NCBI RefSeq assembly: GCF_900156875.1 | Contig: NZ_LT707406.1 | Coordinates: forward strand, 16,537-80,536 | Length of the DNA: 64,000 bases | DNA from: Robertmurraya dakarensis | GTDB lineage: Bacteria > Bacillota > Bacilli > Bacillales > Cytobacillaceae | Direction: 5' to 3' | Shown here: positions 45,779-55,178 of the stretch, in pieces | Numbering within the stretch: the first letter of the stretch is position 1 | Layout: the number at the start of each line of letters is the position of its first letter | Notes under the pieces: model-generated | Databases searched by the model: none | Told to the model about the DNA's origin: nothing | What the model saw: only the letters and a program-made list of their open reading frames with translations | Program-made: the position numbers and the translations under genes

Positions 45779-45949
45779 TTAAAAAACAAGTGAAATAAGA
45801 AAGATAACAAATAGGATAATAGACAATAGAAACGGGACAAATTCCTGTCTTATTTCTTCCTCTCCATTTGCATCTTTAACATTTTTTCTAAATTTTTTCC
45901 AATCAAAAAATAACGAAATGATAAGCAAAATTAATATGAAAATTTTCAT
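45779..45949 (-). CDS. 56-residue two-helix membrane protein
   Basis: AAGGAGGAAC precedes an ATG opening MKIFILILLIISLFFDWKKF, a charged linker (RKNVKDANGEEEIRQ) and a second helix (FLLSIILFVIFLISLVF). Helix, basic linker, helix layout and a perfect ribosome binding site make it a real small membrane protein. Function unknown. Confidence 0.7.
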   Translation of the reverse strand: MKIFILILLIISLFFDWKKFRKNVKDANGEEEIRQEFVPFLLSIILFVIFLISLVF

Positions 45950-46235
45950 GTACAAGTTCCTCCTTATTCACTCTACCATAAAATCCCATTATCTTTATCA
46001 CAACAAAGGCAACTTTTGCACCCCCCCGTTAATTCAAGCAAACCAAGTGAATATCTTCACAATCTCTCTCAAGTTTATTTGTATTAAATCTAGCTTTTCT
46101 ATTGTTTTAAGCTGAAAAATATAATTTTGCTAGATTTATGATCTTGTACTATTAAAAATCCCCTGTTTATAACCTGTTTTCAGATTTAAAGCCCTTTTGA
46201 TGGAAAAATTCGCAATCGATATAGTGAAGGTATGA
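45950..46235. other. intergenic stretch, nothing recognised
   Basis: AT-rich, with a run of seven C at 46021-46027. No frame with ribosome binding site. Confidence 0.5.
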
Positions 46236-46250
46236 AAGGAGGGGATGACC

Positions 46251-46475
46251 ATGGCAATGGAAGAACTATTAAAAAAATCACTTGTGCTTACTTTCGAAGA
46301 AGGAGTAAATCCGGAAGATGGAAAGCCGATTATCAAACGTTATGCGTATTCAAACATTGATAAAGACGCAACAACGGAGAATCTTTTTAATGCTGCACAA
46401 GCACTTTCAAGCTTGTATCATGGCGTGGCTTACGGGTTTACGACAGTTGATACAAATGATTTAGTGAATTTTTAA
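46251..46475 (+). CDS. DUF1659 domain protein
   Basis: This is a 74-residue DUF1659 protein from the ATG at 46251, chosen because AAAGGAGGGG lies seven bases upstream. It shows LVLTFEEGVNPEDGKPIIKR and NIDKDATTENLFNAAQALSS. It is followed by DUF2922, YvrJ-like and an amidase, a small-protein set common in Bacillaceae. Its molecular role is unknown. Confidence 0.88.
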   Translation: MAMEELLKKSLVLTFEEGVNPEDGKPIIKRYAYSNIDKDATTENLFNAAQALSSLYHGVAYGFTTVDTNDLVNF

Positions 46476-46517
46476 TGATGAAATGACTTTGAAATAAACG
46501 AAAGGAGGATGCAAGCA

Positions 46518-46733
46518 ATGGCGAAAACATTGGAGTTGATCTTTGATGCAGAGTTCGGAATCGCAAAGGTTTCGGTTAAGAATCCGAAAGAGCCTCTTAG
46601 TGCGGCTGAAATTAAGGCCGCGATGGATCAAATTGCGTTAGCGAGTGTATTTACAACGGCTAAAGGCAGAATTGTTGCTGCGAATAGCGCTAGGGTCATC
46701 GACCGTACGACTCAAGAAATTCAATTGCCGTAA
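46518..46733 (+). CDS. DUF2922 domain protein
   Basis: This is a 71-residue protein with MAKTLELIFDAEFGIAKVSV and PKEPLSAAEIKAAMDQIA. It shares ancestry in length and fold with DUF1659 just upstream. AAAGGAGG precedes the start. It is part of the conserved four-gene set; function unknown. Confidence 0.88.
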   Translation: MAKTLELIFDAEFGIAKVSVKNPKEPLSAAEIKAAMDQIALASVFTTAKGRIVAANSARVIDRTTQEIQLP

Positions 46734-46791
46734 TCTAGGACGGAAGGTGCGTGAGCCTTCCGTTTTCATTTACTCATGGAAGGGAGGGAGA

Positions 46792-46929
46792 ATGATGGAT
46801 TGGGTTTCTTTGATCAGCGAAGTTGGATTTCCGATGTTAGTGACCTTTTACCTCCTAAATCGGATGGAAACAAAAATCGATCAGCTGTCACAATCCATTA
46901 ATGATCTGACCATATCATTAAAAGGATAA
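46792..46929 (+). CDS. YvrJ-family small membrane protein
   Basis: This 45-residue protein starts MMDWVSLISEVGFPMLVTFY with one membrane helix and the family motif YLLNRMETKIDQL followed by a coiled tail. AGGGAGGGAG precedes the ATG. A longer frame from 46645 overlaps the DUF2922 gene and is not used. Confidence 0.88.
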   Translation: MMDWVSLISEVGFPMLVTFYLLNRMETKIDQLSQSINDLTISLKG

Positions 46930-46949
46930 AGGAAGGGGAGGGGAGTCCT

Positions 46950-47615
46950 ATGCTCATCGCCATTGATGCCGGCCACGGAGGCAAGGATCCAGGCGCGATT
47001 GGAAATGGATTACTAGAAAAAGAGATTACGTTGAAGTTAGCCTTAAAAACCGGGGTGTACTTGCGGACCCATTATGATTGCGACGTCATGTACACGCGGA
47101 ACCGAGACGTCTTTCTTAGCCTCTCTGAGCGTGTACACATGGCCAATTTAGCCAAAGCCGATCTCTTTTGCTCGTTTCATATTAACAGCCTCAACGCCGA
47201 TTCGGAAGGCTTCGAAACCTTTCGCTACCCTGGAACTACAGGGGAAACTGCTGTGCTTCAGCAACTGGTTCATTCGGAAGTTATGAAGGTGATGAACAAC
47301 TTTGGCATTCCCGATCGCGGTGTGAAACAACAAGATTTAGCCGTCCTACGCGAGACCGTGATGCCAGCTCTCTTAACGGAGACAATGTTTATTTCAAATC
47401 CTGATGAGGCAAAACTTTTAAAATCAGAAACTTTCCTGGAGCAGGTCGCACAGGCGCATGCGGTGGGGCTAGCGAAAGCAGCTAGATTAAGAGATAAGGA
47501 TGAGAATAGGTACTATCTTGTTACCGGCACTTTTGCGACTAAGGAGCACGCAGAGGAACAGGCACAGAGGCTAAGAGACATGTATGGCTGGCTCATTCAT
47601 GTAAAAGAAAGGTAA
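46950..47615 (+). CDS. N-acetylmuramoyl-L-alanine amidase with SPOR-like tail
   Basis: This 221-residue amidase_3 family enzyme cleaves peptidoglycan stem peptides. Zinc ligands are visible as His in DAGHGGKDPG (residues 6-15), Glu of LLEKEIT near 23, and His in FCSFHINSLN near 76; the catalytic Glu lies in LLTETMFISNP near 140. A short SPOR-like domain (YYLVTGTFATKEHAEEQAQR) follows at residue 187. No signal peptide is visible. GGAAGGGGAGGGG precedes the ATG. It closes the DUF1659 set. Confidence 0.92.
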   Translation: MLIAIDAGHGGKDPGAIGNGLLEKEITLKLALKTGVYLRTHYDCDVMYTRNRDVFLSLSERVHMANLAKADLFCSFHINSLNADSEGFETFRYPGTTGETAVLQQLVHSEVMKVMNNFGIPDRGVKQQDLAVLRETVMPALLTETMFISNPDEAKLLKSETFLEQVAQAHAVGLAKAARLRDKDENRYYLVTGTFATKEHAEEQAQRLRDMYGWLIHVKER

Positions 47616-47617
47616 TC

Positions 47618-47646
47618 ACTCTGCCGTTGCGGTGGAGTTTTTTTAA
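47618..47646 (+). terminator. terminator after amidase
   Basis: ACTC/GAGT with inner CCG/CGG stem, then seven or more T. Confidence 0.75.
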
Positions 47647-47796
47647 GATATATGTAAATCTTACAAAAGCCAGTTGTGTCAGATTTACGCTGCTATTCAA
47701 AGTCTTGAGCCTGAAGGTGTGTCAGCACTTGTTATCAACCTCACTTTTAAGGCGAAATCTTACATATTCATATTGAAACGCAGGAGGCGTCAGATC

Positions 47797-48366
47797 ATGC
47801 AAACGGTCCAACCGATTAAAGATAAAGAAAAAATAGAGGCCATGAAGAAGATGTTGCGTGCATCCTCCCTTCGAAATGAACTTCTCTTTGTTCTAGGCAT
47901 CAATACTGGTCTTCGGATCAGTGATCTCTTAGGACTAAAGGTGGCAGATGTGATGACGCCAAAAGGGATAACAGATAGGATAGAGCTGCGCGAAAAGAAA
48001 ACCAATAAGAAGCGCACCGTCGCCCTTAACCAGAAGACACGCCGCCTTATTGCCCGTTATATCGAAATCGAACGGACCTCTGCGCAGCCTCGTGAGGCGT
48101 TATTCCGCAGTCAAAAAGGCGGAAGGGCGATCAGCCGTCAGCACGCTTATGAGATCTTGAATGATGCGGCTAGGAGTATCGGGATAACCGATCGTATTGG
48201 AACCCATTCGCTGCGAAAAACCTTCGGCTATTTTGCCTATCAACAAGGAATCGACCTCGCCATGATTCAAAAGCTGCTGAACCATTCCAGCCAGGCAGAA
48301 ACACTGCGTTACATTGGGATTACGCAGGAACAGATGGATGAAGTGGTGTTGAGGCTGGATTTATAG
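47797..48366 (+). CDS. tyrosine recombinase (phage-integrase family, no N-terminal arm)
   Basis: This is a 189-residue site-specific recombinase beginning MQTVQPIKDKEKIEAMKKML; CAGGAGGCG lies before the ATG at 47797, and the longer frame upstream is not translated. The catalytic residues are R40 (TGLRISDLLG), H137 and R140 (HSLRKT), H163 (LNHSS) and Y172 (RYIG). The arm-binding domain is absent, as in short plasmid recombinases. Its last 195 bases reappear at 57814-58008 with mostly silent differences. Confidence 0.92.
   Translation: MQTVQPIKDKEKIEAMKKMLRASSLRNELLFVLGINTGLRISDLLGLKVADVMTPKGITDRIELREKKTNKKRTVALNQKTRRLIARYIEIERTSAQPREALFRSQKGGRAISRQHAYEILNDAARSIGITDRIGTHSLRKTFGYFAYQQGIDLAMIQKLLNHSSQAETLRYIGITQEQMDEVVLRLDL
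48172..48366 (+). repeat. recombinase 3' end direct repeat, left copy
   Basis: Aligns without gaps to 57814-58008. Ten codons differ, nine of them silently, and the match ends at the shared TAG. Confidence 0.9.
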
Positions 48367-48517
48367 CGAGATAGAAAATAAATTTTATATATCACTTTGT
48401 TAAAACACCCCATAATCTATCAAAATAAACCGTCTAACTTAATATTTCAACGTTTTCATTTAGTCTTAATATAGCGAGATGCGCGCGTAGTCATCTTGGT
48501 ATTATCGCGCAGTTGGG

Positions 48518-48596
48518 AAAATACCATATTTACATAGAAAAATTATAAAAATAATAGATTAATTGTTTAGAATAGTACAAGTAGGGACACAATAAG
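48518..48596 (+). promoter_or_regulatory. promoter-like repeat D, copy 1
   Basis: An A/T-rich leader (AATACC, then GTTTAGAATAGTACAAG) repeated at 58630-58710 and 61302-61375, each ahead of a gene. It is preceded by a GCGCG/CGCGC hairpin (48481-48510). Confidence 0.5.
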
Positions 48597-48624
48597 AGAA
48601 ACTTTCAAGGAAAAATATATCTTA

Positions 48625-48762
48625 ATGGGTTTTATCCAAAAAGAGCGCGTTGAATTGAGACCATACATTACTCCTTTGTTTGATCATTATAAAACTCGCA
48701 TTAATGAAGAGAATACAATAGCAAAAAGGCGTAGAAAAACGAGTATAGTACAACTATCATAA
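48625..48762 (+). pseudogene. diverged copy of the 52-residue small ORF
   Basis: Reads MGFIQKERVELRPYITPLFD onward and is related to the ORF at 58737 (FIQQEQFELTKYVTHLFDYY). It lacks the ribosome binding site and N-terminus of the other copy, and its C-terminal end is basic. Probably not functional. Confidence 0.45.
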
Positions 48763-48801
48763 GGACCTCACCATTCTTTCTAAGGATGCTGTAAGGTCTT
48801 T
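48763..48801 (+). terminator. terminator
   Basis: GACCT/AGGTC with a five-T tail. A related terminator follows the small ORF at 58901. Confidence 0.6.
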
Positions 48802-49249
48802 TTATTTTGAAGGAGTTGTTAAACCCAAAAATGTTATAGATAGAAGGTTTTAGTATTTGTTATTCCTAGATTTGTCACTCTGAAAGATTCTTCAAAAAAA
48901 CCATTGCTCAAGAGTAGAAGTTTTTTCGCGTAGTATCCGTTCCATCTTCTCCATAAAACTGTATAGTACTATAAGGTAATTTATATATTATAATCATTGT
49001 TAATGTATATAACATCATATATATTATTATGTATATTCAGCTGGTGTTAATATCAGTTTAAAGTACAGGTTTAATAGAGTGCGTCATTTTTGATTCAAAA
49101 AGAGTTACGACCTACAGCAAGTAATTTGAAAGTCGTAACCCTTGTAAGTAAAATCGTTGTGGGGTGAGGAAGCCCCTCCCTGTTACCGTATACGGCGCAG
49201 ACTCCGAAACCGCGGACTTTATTTGAATAAGTTCTTTTAGGTAGAATTT
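48802..49249. other. gene-free stretch
   Basis: AT-rich with one par-like motif (49002-49030) and a GC-richer patch around 49160-49210. No coding frame seen. Confidence 0.5.
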
Positions 49250-50476
49250 TTAGGATTTAACTTGATCTAAAGCATTAATATTTTCATTTGATAAATTTTT
49301 AATTGTAATATAAAGCAGTAAACAATCTTCGAATTTAGCTATGTCTAAACCCGTTAATTTCTTAATTTTTTCTAGCCTATAAATCAATGAATTACGATGG
49401 ATAAATAACTTACGGGCCGTTTCGCTTAAATTCATATTGTATTTACAGTACATTAAGAACGTATGCGAAAGTGTTTTAAAGCTTTCATGTTCTATAAATG
49501 AACGTAGTTTTTTATTTACTTTGTTAACAGCACCTGAAGGTATTTCACTTAATAAAATTTCTAACATCACAGTGAGGCTATTATAGTTATAAATATTATG
49601 TTCACTGTTCATCCTTTTTCCAGCTACAAGTGTTTTAAGTGCCTCTTGGTAAGATTCAATTATTCCATTTATCCCTGTATGAAGATCCCCAATTGCTACT
49701 AGAGCAGATAGCTTATATTTACTTTCTAAATGCTTGTTCAGTCTTTCTGATTTTGTTTTTATCATTTCAAAATATGATTCATCAATTTTAGTAGTAGGCA
49801 CGGTCTTTAAAATGCAATAATGCTCAAAATCTAAAACTCCTATTAAATCTTCTTGATTATCTTTAAATAGATTACCAATCAGTTCTAGGATTTCGTACTG
49901 AAACTGCTGTAATGTTGGTTGTTGCATATTTCCATCATGATCTAAGGACAATGTTTTTATTTCAATAATGAAGCAAATTCGATTTAGGTTTAAATCAAAT
50001 CCTAGCATATTACCGTATCTTATAACATGATTCATGTCGTGTTTACTCTTATCAAAATGCAAAATATAATGAATTAATGTGTCTAAAGAACTTGCTTCGA
50101 ATGCTTTCACTTCTTTCCGTATTTCTTCATAACACACCATTTCTATATGGTTTTTAAGAAGGTGAATATAGTTTTCGGTTTCAGAATCCTCCTCAACTTT
50201 TCCAATTATACCAATAGCACCTAAGACTTCCCCATTTACGATAATGGGTGCGGCTACTCCTGGATATATGTTCGGCAATTCGACGGCATCTTCTTCACCC
50301 CAATACATTAACTTTCTTTCTTTTATCACTATAGAAAATAATTCATCAAATAAGCCAATTCGGCTGCGGTCATTAACACCAATTAAATATCCATTTTCAT
50401 CCGAAATACTTACTTGATAACCGATGATTCTTGATGTATCATCAGAGACCTTTTGTGCAATTTGCTTTAATATCAT
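49250..50476 (-). CDS. CdaR/PucR-type transcriptional regulator
   Basis: This 408-residue regulator has an N-terminal sugar-diacid-recognition domain (ILKQIAQKVSDDTSRIIGYQ, then IYPGVAAPIIVNGEVLGAIG), a central GGDEF-like module, and a C-terminal helix-turn-helix typical of CdaR/PucR (LSETARKLFIHRNSLIYRL). It is divergent from the oxidoreductase-oxoprolinase cassette, which it most likely activates in response to a small acid. Confidence 0.9.
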   Translation of the reverse strand: MILKQIAQKVSDDTSRIIGYQVSISDENGYLIGVNDRSRIGLFDELFSIVIKERKLMYWGEEDAVELPNIYPGVAAPIIVNGEVLGAIGIIGKVEEDSETENYIHLLKNHIEMVCYEEIRKEVKAFEASSLDTLIHYILHFDKSKHDMNHVIRYGNMLGFDLNLNRICFIIEIKTLSLDHDGNMQQPTLQQFQYEILELIGNLFKDNQEDLIGVLDFEHYCILKTVPTTKIDESYFEMIKTKSERLNKHLESKYKLSALVAIGDLHTGINGIIESYQEALKTLVAGKRMNSEHNIYNYNSLTVMLEILLSEIPSGAVNKVNKKLRSFIEHESFKTLSHTFLMYCKYNMNLSETARKLFIHRNSLIYRLEKIKKLTGLDIAKFEDCLLLYITIKNLSNENINALDQVKS

Positions 50477-50547
50477 TTACTACCACCTTTTCTAATCATA
50501 GTCGCGGATTTGGTTAGAATATCTAACAGTAAAAATCAAAATCCACA

Positions 50548-50561
50548 TAAAAGCGCTTTCT
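50548..50561. promoter_or_regulatory. candidate cre site
   Basis: TAAAAGCGCTTTCT matches the CcpA cre consensus at 12 of 14 positions and sits in the spacer between the regulator and the cassette. Repeated TTGTG-x-AA motifs at about 50605-50635 could be regulator half-sites. Confidence 0.5.
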
Positions 50562-50826
50562 TTGTTGATGAATAACTTAATATTTTTATATTAATTATAC
50601 ATTTTTGTGCAATTTACACTATAGACATTGTGAAAATATTTGATTTTTTTGTACATTATTGGCGTTGAAATAAAGTTTACAAATGGAATATATTTAATAT
50701 ACAAAAAATTCATACTGTTAACAAAATAGCCCGGGCGTTCATATTAACCTTTTGAATTATGAAAAATATGAAATAGAAATTACTAAGAAATTAATATCGT
50801 ACAAACATAAGAAGGGGGATAGATAT

Positions 50827-51993
50827 GTGAGAAATCAATACGATTTAATTATTGTTGGCGGTGGGATAATGGCTGGTAGCCTTGCCTATAACTTACTGAA
50901 AGATGGTTATACCGGGAGCATCGCTATATTTGAAAAGGACCCAACTTATGAATATTCTTCTACACCTCGAAGTGAGGGAGGAATTCGGCAAACCTTTAGC
51001 ACAGAAATTAATATCAAAATGAGCCAATATAGCTACCAAGTATATAAAAACTTCGAGAATGAGATGGCCATTGATGGGGACCTCTGCCATATTGACTTCC
51101 ATCAACACGGTTATTTGTATTTATTAAATGCTACCGCACTTCCAATTTTTAAAGAAATTTTAAAAATACAAGAAGCTCTTGGAGTACGGGCTGATCTCAT
51201 GAATCAAAACGAAACGAAATTCTTCTTTCCTGAGCTTAATGTGGAAGATTTAGCTGGTTCTGTTTTCGATCCAGATGCAGGAAATGCAGATCCTTATTCA
51301 GTCTTACAAGGGTATATAAAAAAAATAAAAAGAATGGGTGTGTCCTTTGTCTATGAAGAAATTGACACGATCCTAACTGAACAGCAGAAGGTTACAGGAA
51401 TTAAAACGAAAAACGGGGAATCCTATCGTGCACCGATAGTTGTGAACGCGGCAGGTGCTTGGTCTGGAGAACTAAGCAAAAAAATCGGTATTGAGATTCC
51501 TGTAAAACCCCTTCGACGTCAATTATTTAGTATAGATACAACGAAAAAATTTCAAAATACGATTCCTTTTACGTTTGACCCTACAGGGCTTCACTTTCGT
51601 GGAGAGGGCTCAAAAATTGTAGTTGGATGGGCGAAAGACGTTCCATTCGGATATGATTTCAAACTAGAAAAATCCTTTTTTGAGGAGGAAATTTGGCCAG
51701 TTCTAGCCGAGAGGTGTTCGAACTTTGAACAATTAAAGCTAGAACGCGGTTGGGCGGGGCTGTATGATTATAATCCTGTCGATCATAATGCCATAATTGG
51801 CGGCCATCCTTTAATGAAAGGATATTATATTATTTCGGGGTTTAGTGGACATGGATTCCAACATGCTCCAGCCGCAGGAAAAGGACTTTCCGAATTAATT
51901 CGTCTAGGAAAATTCGAAACTATTGATTTGTCACCGTTATCGGTTGAGAGGTTTGCTACCAATAAACTCGTTTTGGAAACTGCTGTTTATTAA
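50827..51993 (+). CDS. FAD-dependent oxidoreductase (DAO family)
   Basis: This is an amine- or amino-acid-oxidising flavoenzyme of about 388 residues. The GTG at 50827 after AAGGGGGATAG is preferred to the upstream TTG. The Rossmann FAD motif is DLIIVGGGIMAGSLAYNLL at residues 6-24, and the C-terminal GFSGHGFQHAPAAGKGLSEL is typical of sarcosine/glycine-oxidase-like proteins. It would oxidise an N-substituted or amino acid. It heads the plus-strand cassette. Confidence 0.88.
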   Translation: MRNQYDLIIVGGGIMAGSLAYNLLKDGYTGSIAIFEKDPTYEYSSTPRSEGGIRQTFSTEINIKMSQYSYQVYKNFENEMAIDGDLCHIDFHQHGYLYLLNATALPIFKEILKIQEALGVRADLMNQNETKFFFPELNVEDLAGSVFDPDAGNADPYSVLQGYIKKIKRMGVSFVYEEIDTILTEQQKVTGIKTKNGESYRAPIVVNAAGAWSGELSKKIGIEIPVKPLRRQLFSIDTTKKFQNTIPFTFDPTGLHFRGEGSKIVVGWAKDVPFGYDFKLEKSFFEEEIWPVLAERCSNFEQLKLERGWAGLYDYNPVDHNAIIGGHPLMKGYYIISGFSGHGFQHAPAAGKGLSELIRLGKFETIDLSPLSVERFATNKLVLETAVY

Positions 51994-52014
51994 TCAAAAA
52001 ATGGAGGAGTTAAG

Positions 52015-52800
52015 ATGAGATTAAAAGGAAAAGTAACGATCATTACAGGTGGAAGCCAAGGGATTGGTGAAGCTACAGCAAAAAAACTCGGTGAACATGG
52101 TTCAAAAATTGTAATCGCAGATATTAACGAAGAAATCGGAGTGAAAACTGTAGATGCTTTACAAGAACAAGATATCGATGCCATTTTTGTTAAGACAGAC
52201 GTAAGCAATGAACAAGATGTGAAAGACTTGATTCAAGCGACTGAATCCCATTTCGGAGGGCTGGACGCACTCGTCAATAATGCAGCCGCGACCCTTCGGA
52301 AATCTGCAAAGGACACGTCATTAGAAGAGTGGATGAAAGTCTTAAATGTTAACTTAACAGGTACGTTTCTTTGCTCCAAGTATGCCATTTCAGCAATGGA
52401 AAAACGTGGAGGGGGCGCGATTGTGAATATGGCTTCTTGGCATGCCTATCGAACGATTACTAGATTTGCTGCCTACGCTGCATCGAAGGGTGGTATGACA
52501 GCCTTGACAAGACAAATGGCTTTAGATTGTGGCCCTCTTAATATTCGTGTGAATGCCGTATGTCCAAGTACAGTGGATACTCCCATGTTATATGAATCCT
52601 TTAAAAGTTTACCAGATCCAGAGGAAGCCCTAAGTCAGTCGTTAGCGTATCAGCCCCTTGGTAGAATAGCAACGGGAGAGGACATTGCGAATGCTTGTTT
52701 ATTCCTCATCTCAGATGAATCAAGTTATATTAGTGGTCACTCATTAATGGTTGATGGGGGAACTTACAACAAAGTCGCGCGCCCATTAATGTTTGATTAA
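52015..52800 (+). CDS. short-chain dehydrogenase/reductase
   Basis: This classical SDR has 261 residues. The nucleotide motif GGSQGIGEA is at residues 12-20, NNAA near 90, and the catalytic Ser-Tyr-Lys at S142 (NMASWHAYR region), Y155 and K159 (YAASKGGMTAL). GGAGGAG precedes the ATG, 21 bp after the oxidoreductase. The Asp after the second strand (IADINEE) suggests NAD preference. Confidence 0.92.
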   Translation: MRLKGKVTIITGGSQGIGEATAKKLGEHGSKIVIADINEEIGVKTVDALQEQDIDAIFVKTDVSNEQDVKDLIQATESHFGGLDALVNNAAATLRKSAKDTSLEEWMKVLNVNLTGTFLCSKYAISAMEKRGGGAIVNMASWHAYRTITRFAAYAASKGGMTALTRQMALDCGPLNIRVNAVCPSTVDTPMLYESFKSLPDPEEALSQSLAYQPLGRIATGEDIANACLFLISDESSYISGHSLMVDGGTYNKVARPLMFD

Positions 52801-52875
52801 CATATCATTTAGAATTCGAGAATTGTATAAAAACCTTACTCTTGTAAGGAAATATATAAAGATAGGAGATGTAAA

Positions 52876-54312
52876 ATGGAGGTTAATCAAATTCGACAAC
52901 CTAAATTATCGGAAATTTCCACTGTACTTGTATTGTTTCTAGTCATCATGTACTTTACTCTCGCTGTCTTTAGTCTTCCTATTCAATTGTCCCTATTGGC
53001 ATCATGGTTTTTAATCATAATTCTCGGATTACGTTTAGGACATTCGTACAATAATTTACAATCATCGATAGCGACTGGAATCCACACTGGATTAGAAGCC
53101 ATTCTCGTCATTATTTTTGTAGGGGCTTTAATTGGTTCATGGATTGCAGGAGGAATTGTTCCAACCCTTATAACGTATGGATTACAGATTATTCACCCTA
53201 GTATATTTCTTTTAGCTACACTCTTAATTTGTGCGATTACCTCAGTTGCGACAGGGACTTCCTGGGGAACAGCTGGAACAGCTGGTATCGCCATGATGGG
53301 GATTGGTGAGAGCTTTGGATTGCCTTTGCCACTCGTTGCTGGTGCGGTCATATCGGGAGCATATTTTGGGGATAAACTGTCACCTCTTTCCGATTCAACG
53401 GTCTTAACAGCTTCTCTAGCAAGAGTAGAAATCATTGCTCACGTCCGATCTATGCTATTAATCAGCCTGCCAGCTCTTATCATTTCCGGGGTCCTCTTTT
53501 TGATAACCGGTTTTTTCTATAACCGCAACGGAAGTGATATGAACATTGTACAAGAAAATATCAACGCACTGAATGCTAATTTTAATATTGGTTGGTACAT
53601 GCTAATTCCAATGTTAACAGTTATTTTCATGCTAGCTAAAAAGATCCCTACGATTCCTACTCTCGCATTCGGCTCTATCCTCGGGGTCCTTTGGGCATCC
53701 CTCTTTCAAGGAATGGATGTGATTCAGGCAATAGGTACTTTGTACAGTGGGTTTAGTATCGAATCCGGAATTCCCTTTGTTGATACGTTATTTAATCGTG
53801 GAGGCATTGAATCGATGTTGGGCGTTATTAGCATCATGATCTTAGCCTTAGGGTTTGGGGGGTTAATGGATTATGTGGGAGTCTTGGATACCCTTAGAGA
53901 TAGGCTAGCAAAATTTATTACCGGTTCAGGAAGTCTAACTGCCGCCACCATCTTTTCAGCCTTTTTGGGTAATGTCTTTGGAAGTGCTGGATACGTTTCT
54001 TTAATTACAGGTGCTAAGATGACTGAAAAAAATTATGAAAAGTTAAATATAGACCGACGTGTTTTATCTAGAAATATGGAGAGTGGGGGGATCTTGACCG
54101 GACCGATGGTCGGATGGTCAGATAATGGGATTTATATGGCGACTGTACTAGGCGTAGCTACTATGTCGTACCTTCCATTTTTATGGCTTAACTTTATTGG
54201 GATTGCGATTGCATTGTTTTATGGATTCACTGGCAAATTCATATGGTATACCAATGAAGATGTGACGGCTGAGGAAGCAAATAACACCGATGGTAAGTCA
54301 GTGAATCTATAA
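52876..54312 (+). CDS. NhaC-family Na+/H+ antiporter-type transporter
   Basis: This 478-residue integral membrane protein has about eleven helices. NhaC-family motifs are SVATGTSWGTAGTAGIAM near residue 130, and GAYFGDKLSPLSDST near 165. In catabolic cassettes such permeases often carry the organic substrate in exchange for ions. It lies between the SDR and pxpA on one transcript. Confidence 0.88.
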   Translation: MEVNQIRQPKLSEISTVLVLFLVIMYFTLAVFSLPIQLSLLASWFLIIILGLRLGHSYNNLQSSIATGIHTGLEAILVIIFVGALIGSWIAGGIVPTLITYGLQIIHPSIFLLATLLICAITSVATGTSWGTAGTAGIAMMGIGESFGLPLPLVAGAVISGAYFGDKLSPLSDSTVLTASLARVEIIAHVRSMLLISLPALIISGVLFLITGFFYNRNGSDMNIVQENINALNANFNIGWYMLIPMLTVIFMLAKKIPTIPTLAFGSILGVLWASLFQGMDVIQAIGTLYSGFSIESGIPFVDTLFNRGGIESMLGVISIMILALGFGGLMDYVGVLDTLRDRLAKFITGSGSLTAATIFSAFLGNVFGSAGYVSLITGAKMTEKNYEKLNIDRRVLSRNMESGGILTGPMVGWSDNGIYMATVLGVATMSYLPFLWLNFIGIAIALFYGFTGKFIWYTNEDVTAEEANNTDGKSVNL

Positions 54313-54363
54313 AAAATTTTTCTATTCATGAATTTACACATTCACTTTTGGAGGTCAAATATA

Positions 54364-55137
54364 ATGGGGCTAAAAATTGATTTGAACTGCGATATGGGCG
54401 AAGGCTTTGGTCCTTATAAATTAGGAATGGATGAAGAAATCATTAAATTGGTTTCTTCAGCAAACATTGCATGCGGATTTCACGCGGGTGACCCAAACAT
54501 TATGGATCAAACCGTGGCTATGGCTAAAGAAAATAATGTAGGAATTGGTGTCCATGTCGGATTTCCAGATCGTTTAGGGTTTGGTAGGAGAGATATAGAT
54601 GTATCCCGAGAAGATTTAATGAATTATATCATCTATCAAATCGGGGCATTGGACGCCTTTTGTAAGAAACACAAGGTTCGCATTCAACATGTAAAGGCTC
54701 ACGGCAGTATGGGGAACATGTCATTTGTTAATCGAATGATTGCTGATGCGATTGTGGACTCTGTTCAATTGGTGATTCCAGAAGCCAAACTTTATGTCTT
54801 ACCAGGAACTGAGATTCATAAGGCAGCAGAAGAAAAAGGTTTATCCTATGTGTTAGAAGTTTTTGCGGATCGCGCTTATAACAAGGATGCCACGCTTGTT
54901 TCTAGAAAAATACCTGGCGCTGTTATCAAAGATCCAAAAGAAGCTGCCGAAAATGTATTAAGAATGATTTTAGATGGGAAAGCAAAAACCCTTGATGGAG
55001 AATTTATTGACATTCAAGCAGACAGTGTATGTGTTCATGGTGATACGCAAGGGGCACTCGAAATTGTGCACTATATAAAAAAGAGAATTGAAGAAAAGGG
55101 AATTAAAATTGCTCCTGTTGGTCAGTGGCATCAGTAA
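54364..55137 (+). CDS. pxpA: 5-oxoprolinase subunit A (LamB/YcsF family)
   Basis: PxpA has 257 residues from the ATG at 54364 (TGGAGGTC upstream; the earlier frame start at 54328 is ignored). It starts MGLKIDLNCDMGEGFGPYKL, the LamB/YcsF signature, and has ANIACGFHAGDPNIM near 37. With PxpB and PxpC it forms the ATP-dependent 5-oxoprolinase that opens pyroglutamate to glutamate. Confidence 0.94.
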   Translation: MGLKIDLNCDMGEGFGPYKLGMDEEIIKLVSSANIACGFHAGDPNIMDQTVAMAKENNVGIGVHVGFPDRLGFGRRDIDVSREDLMNYIIYQIGALDAFCKKHKVRIQHVKAHGSMGNMSFVNRMIADAIVDSVQLVIPEAKLYVLPGTEIHKAAEEKGLSYVLEVFADRAYNKDATLVSRKIPGAVIKDPKEAAENVLRMILDGKAKTLDGEFIDIQADSVCVHGDTQGALEIVHYIKKRIEEKGIKIAPVGQWHQ

Positions 55138-55178
55138 ATTTTCATCTTGACTCCTCCACAAAGAAAGGGTGAACGGTC

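Noticed and set aside
46251..48366. Prophage remnant (amidase, small proteins, integrase)
   Set aside because: No structural, holin or packaging genes; the DUF1659-DUF2922-YvrJ-amidase set is a usual Bacillaceae cassette and the integrase lacks an arm domain.
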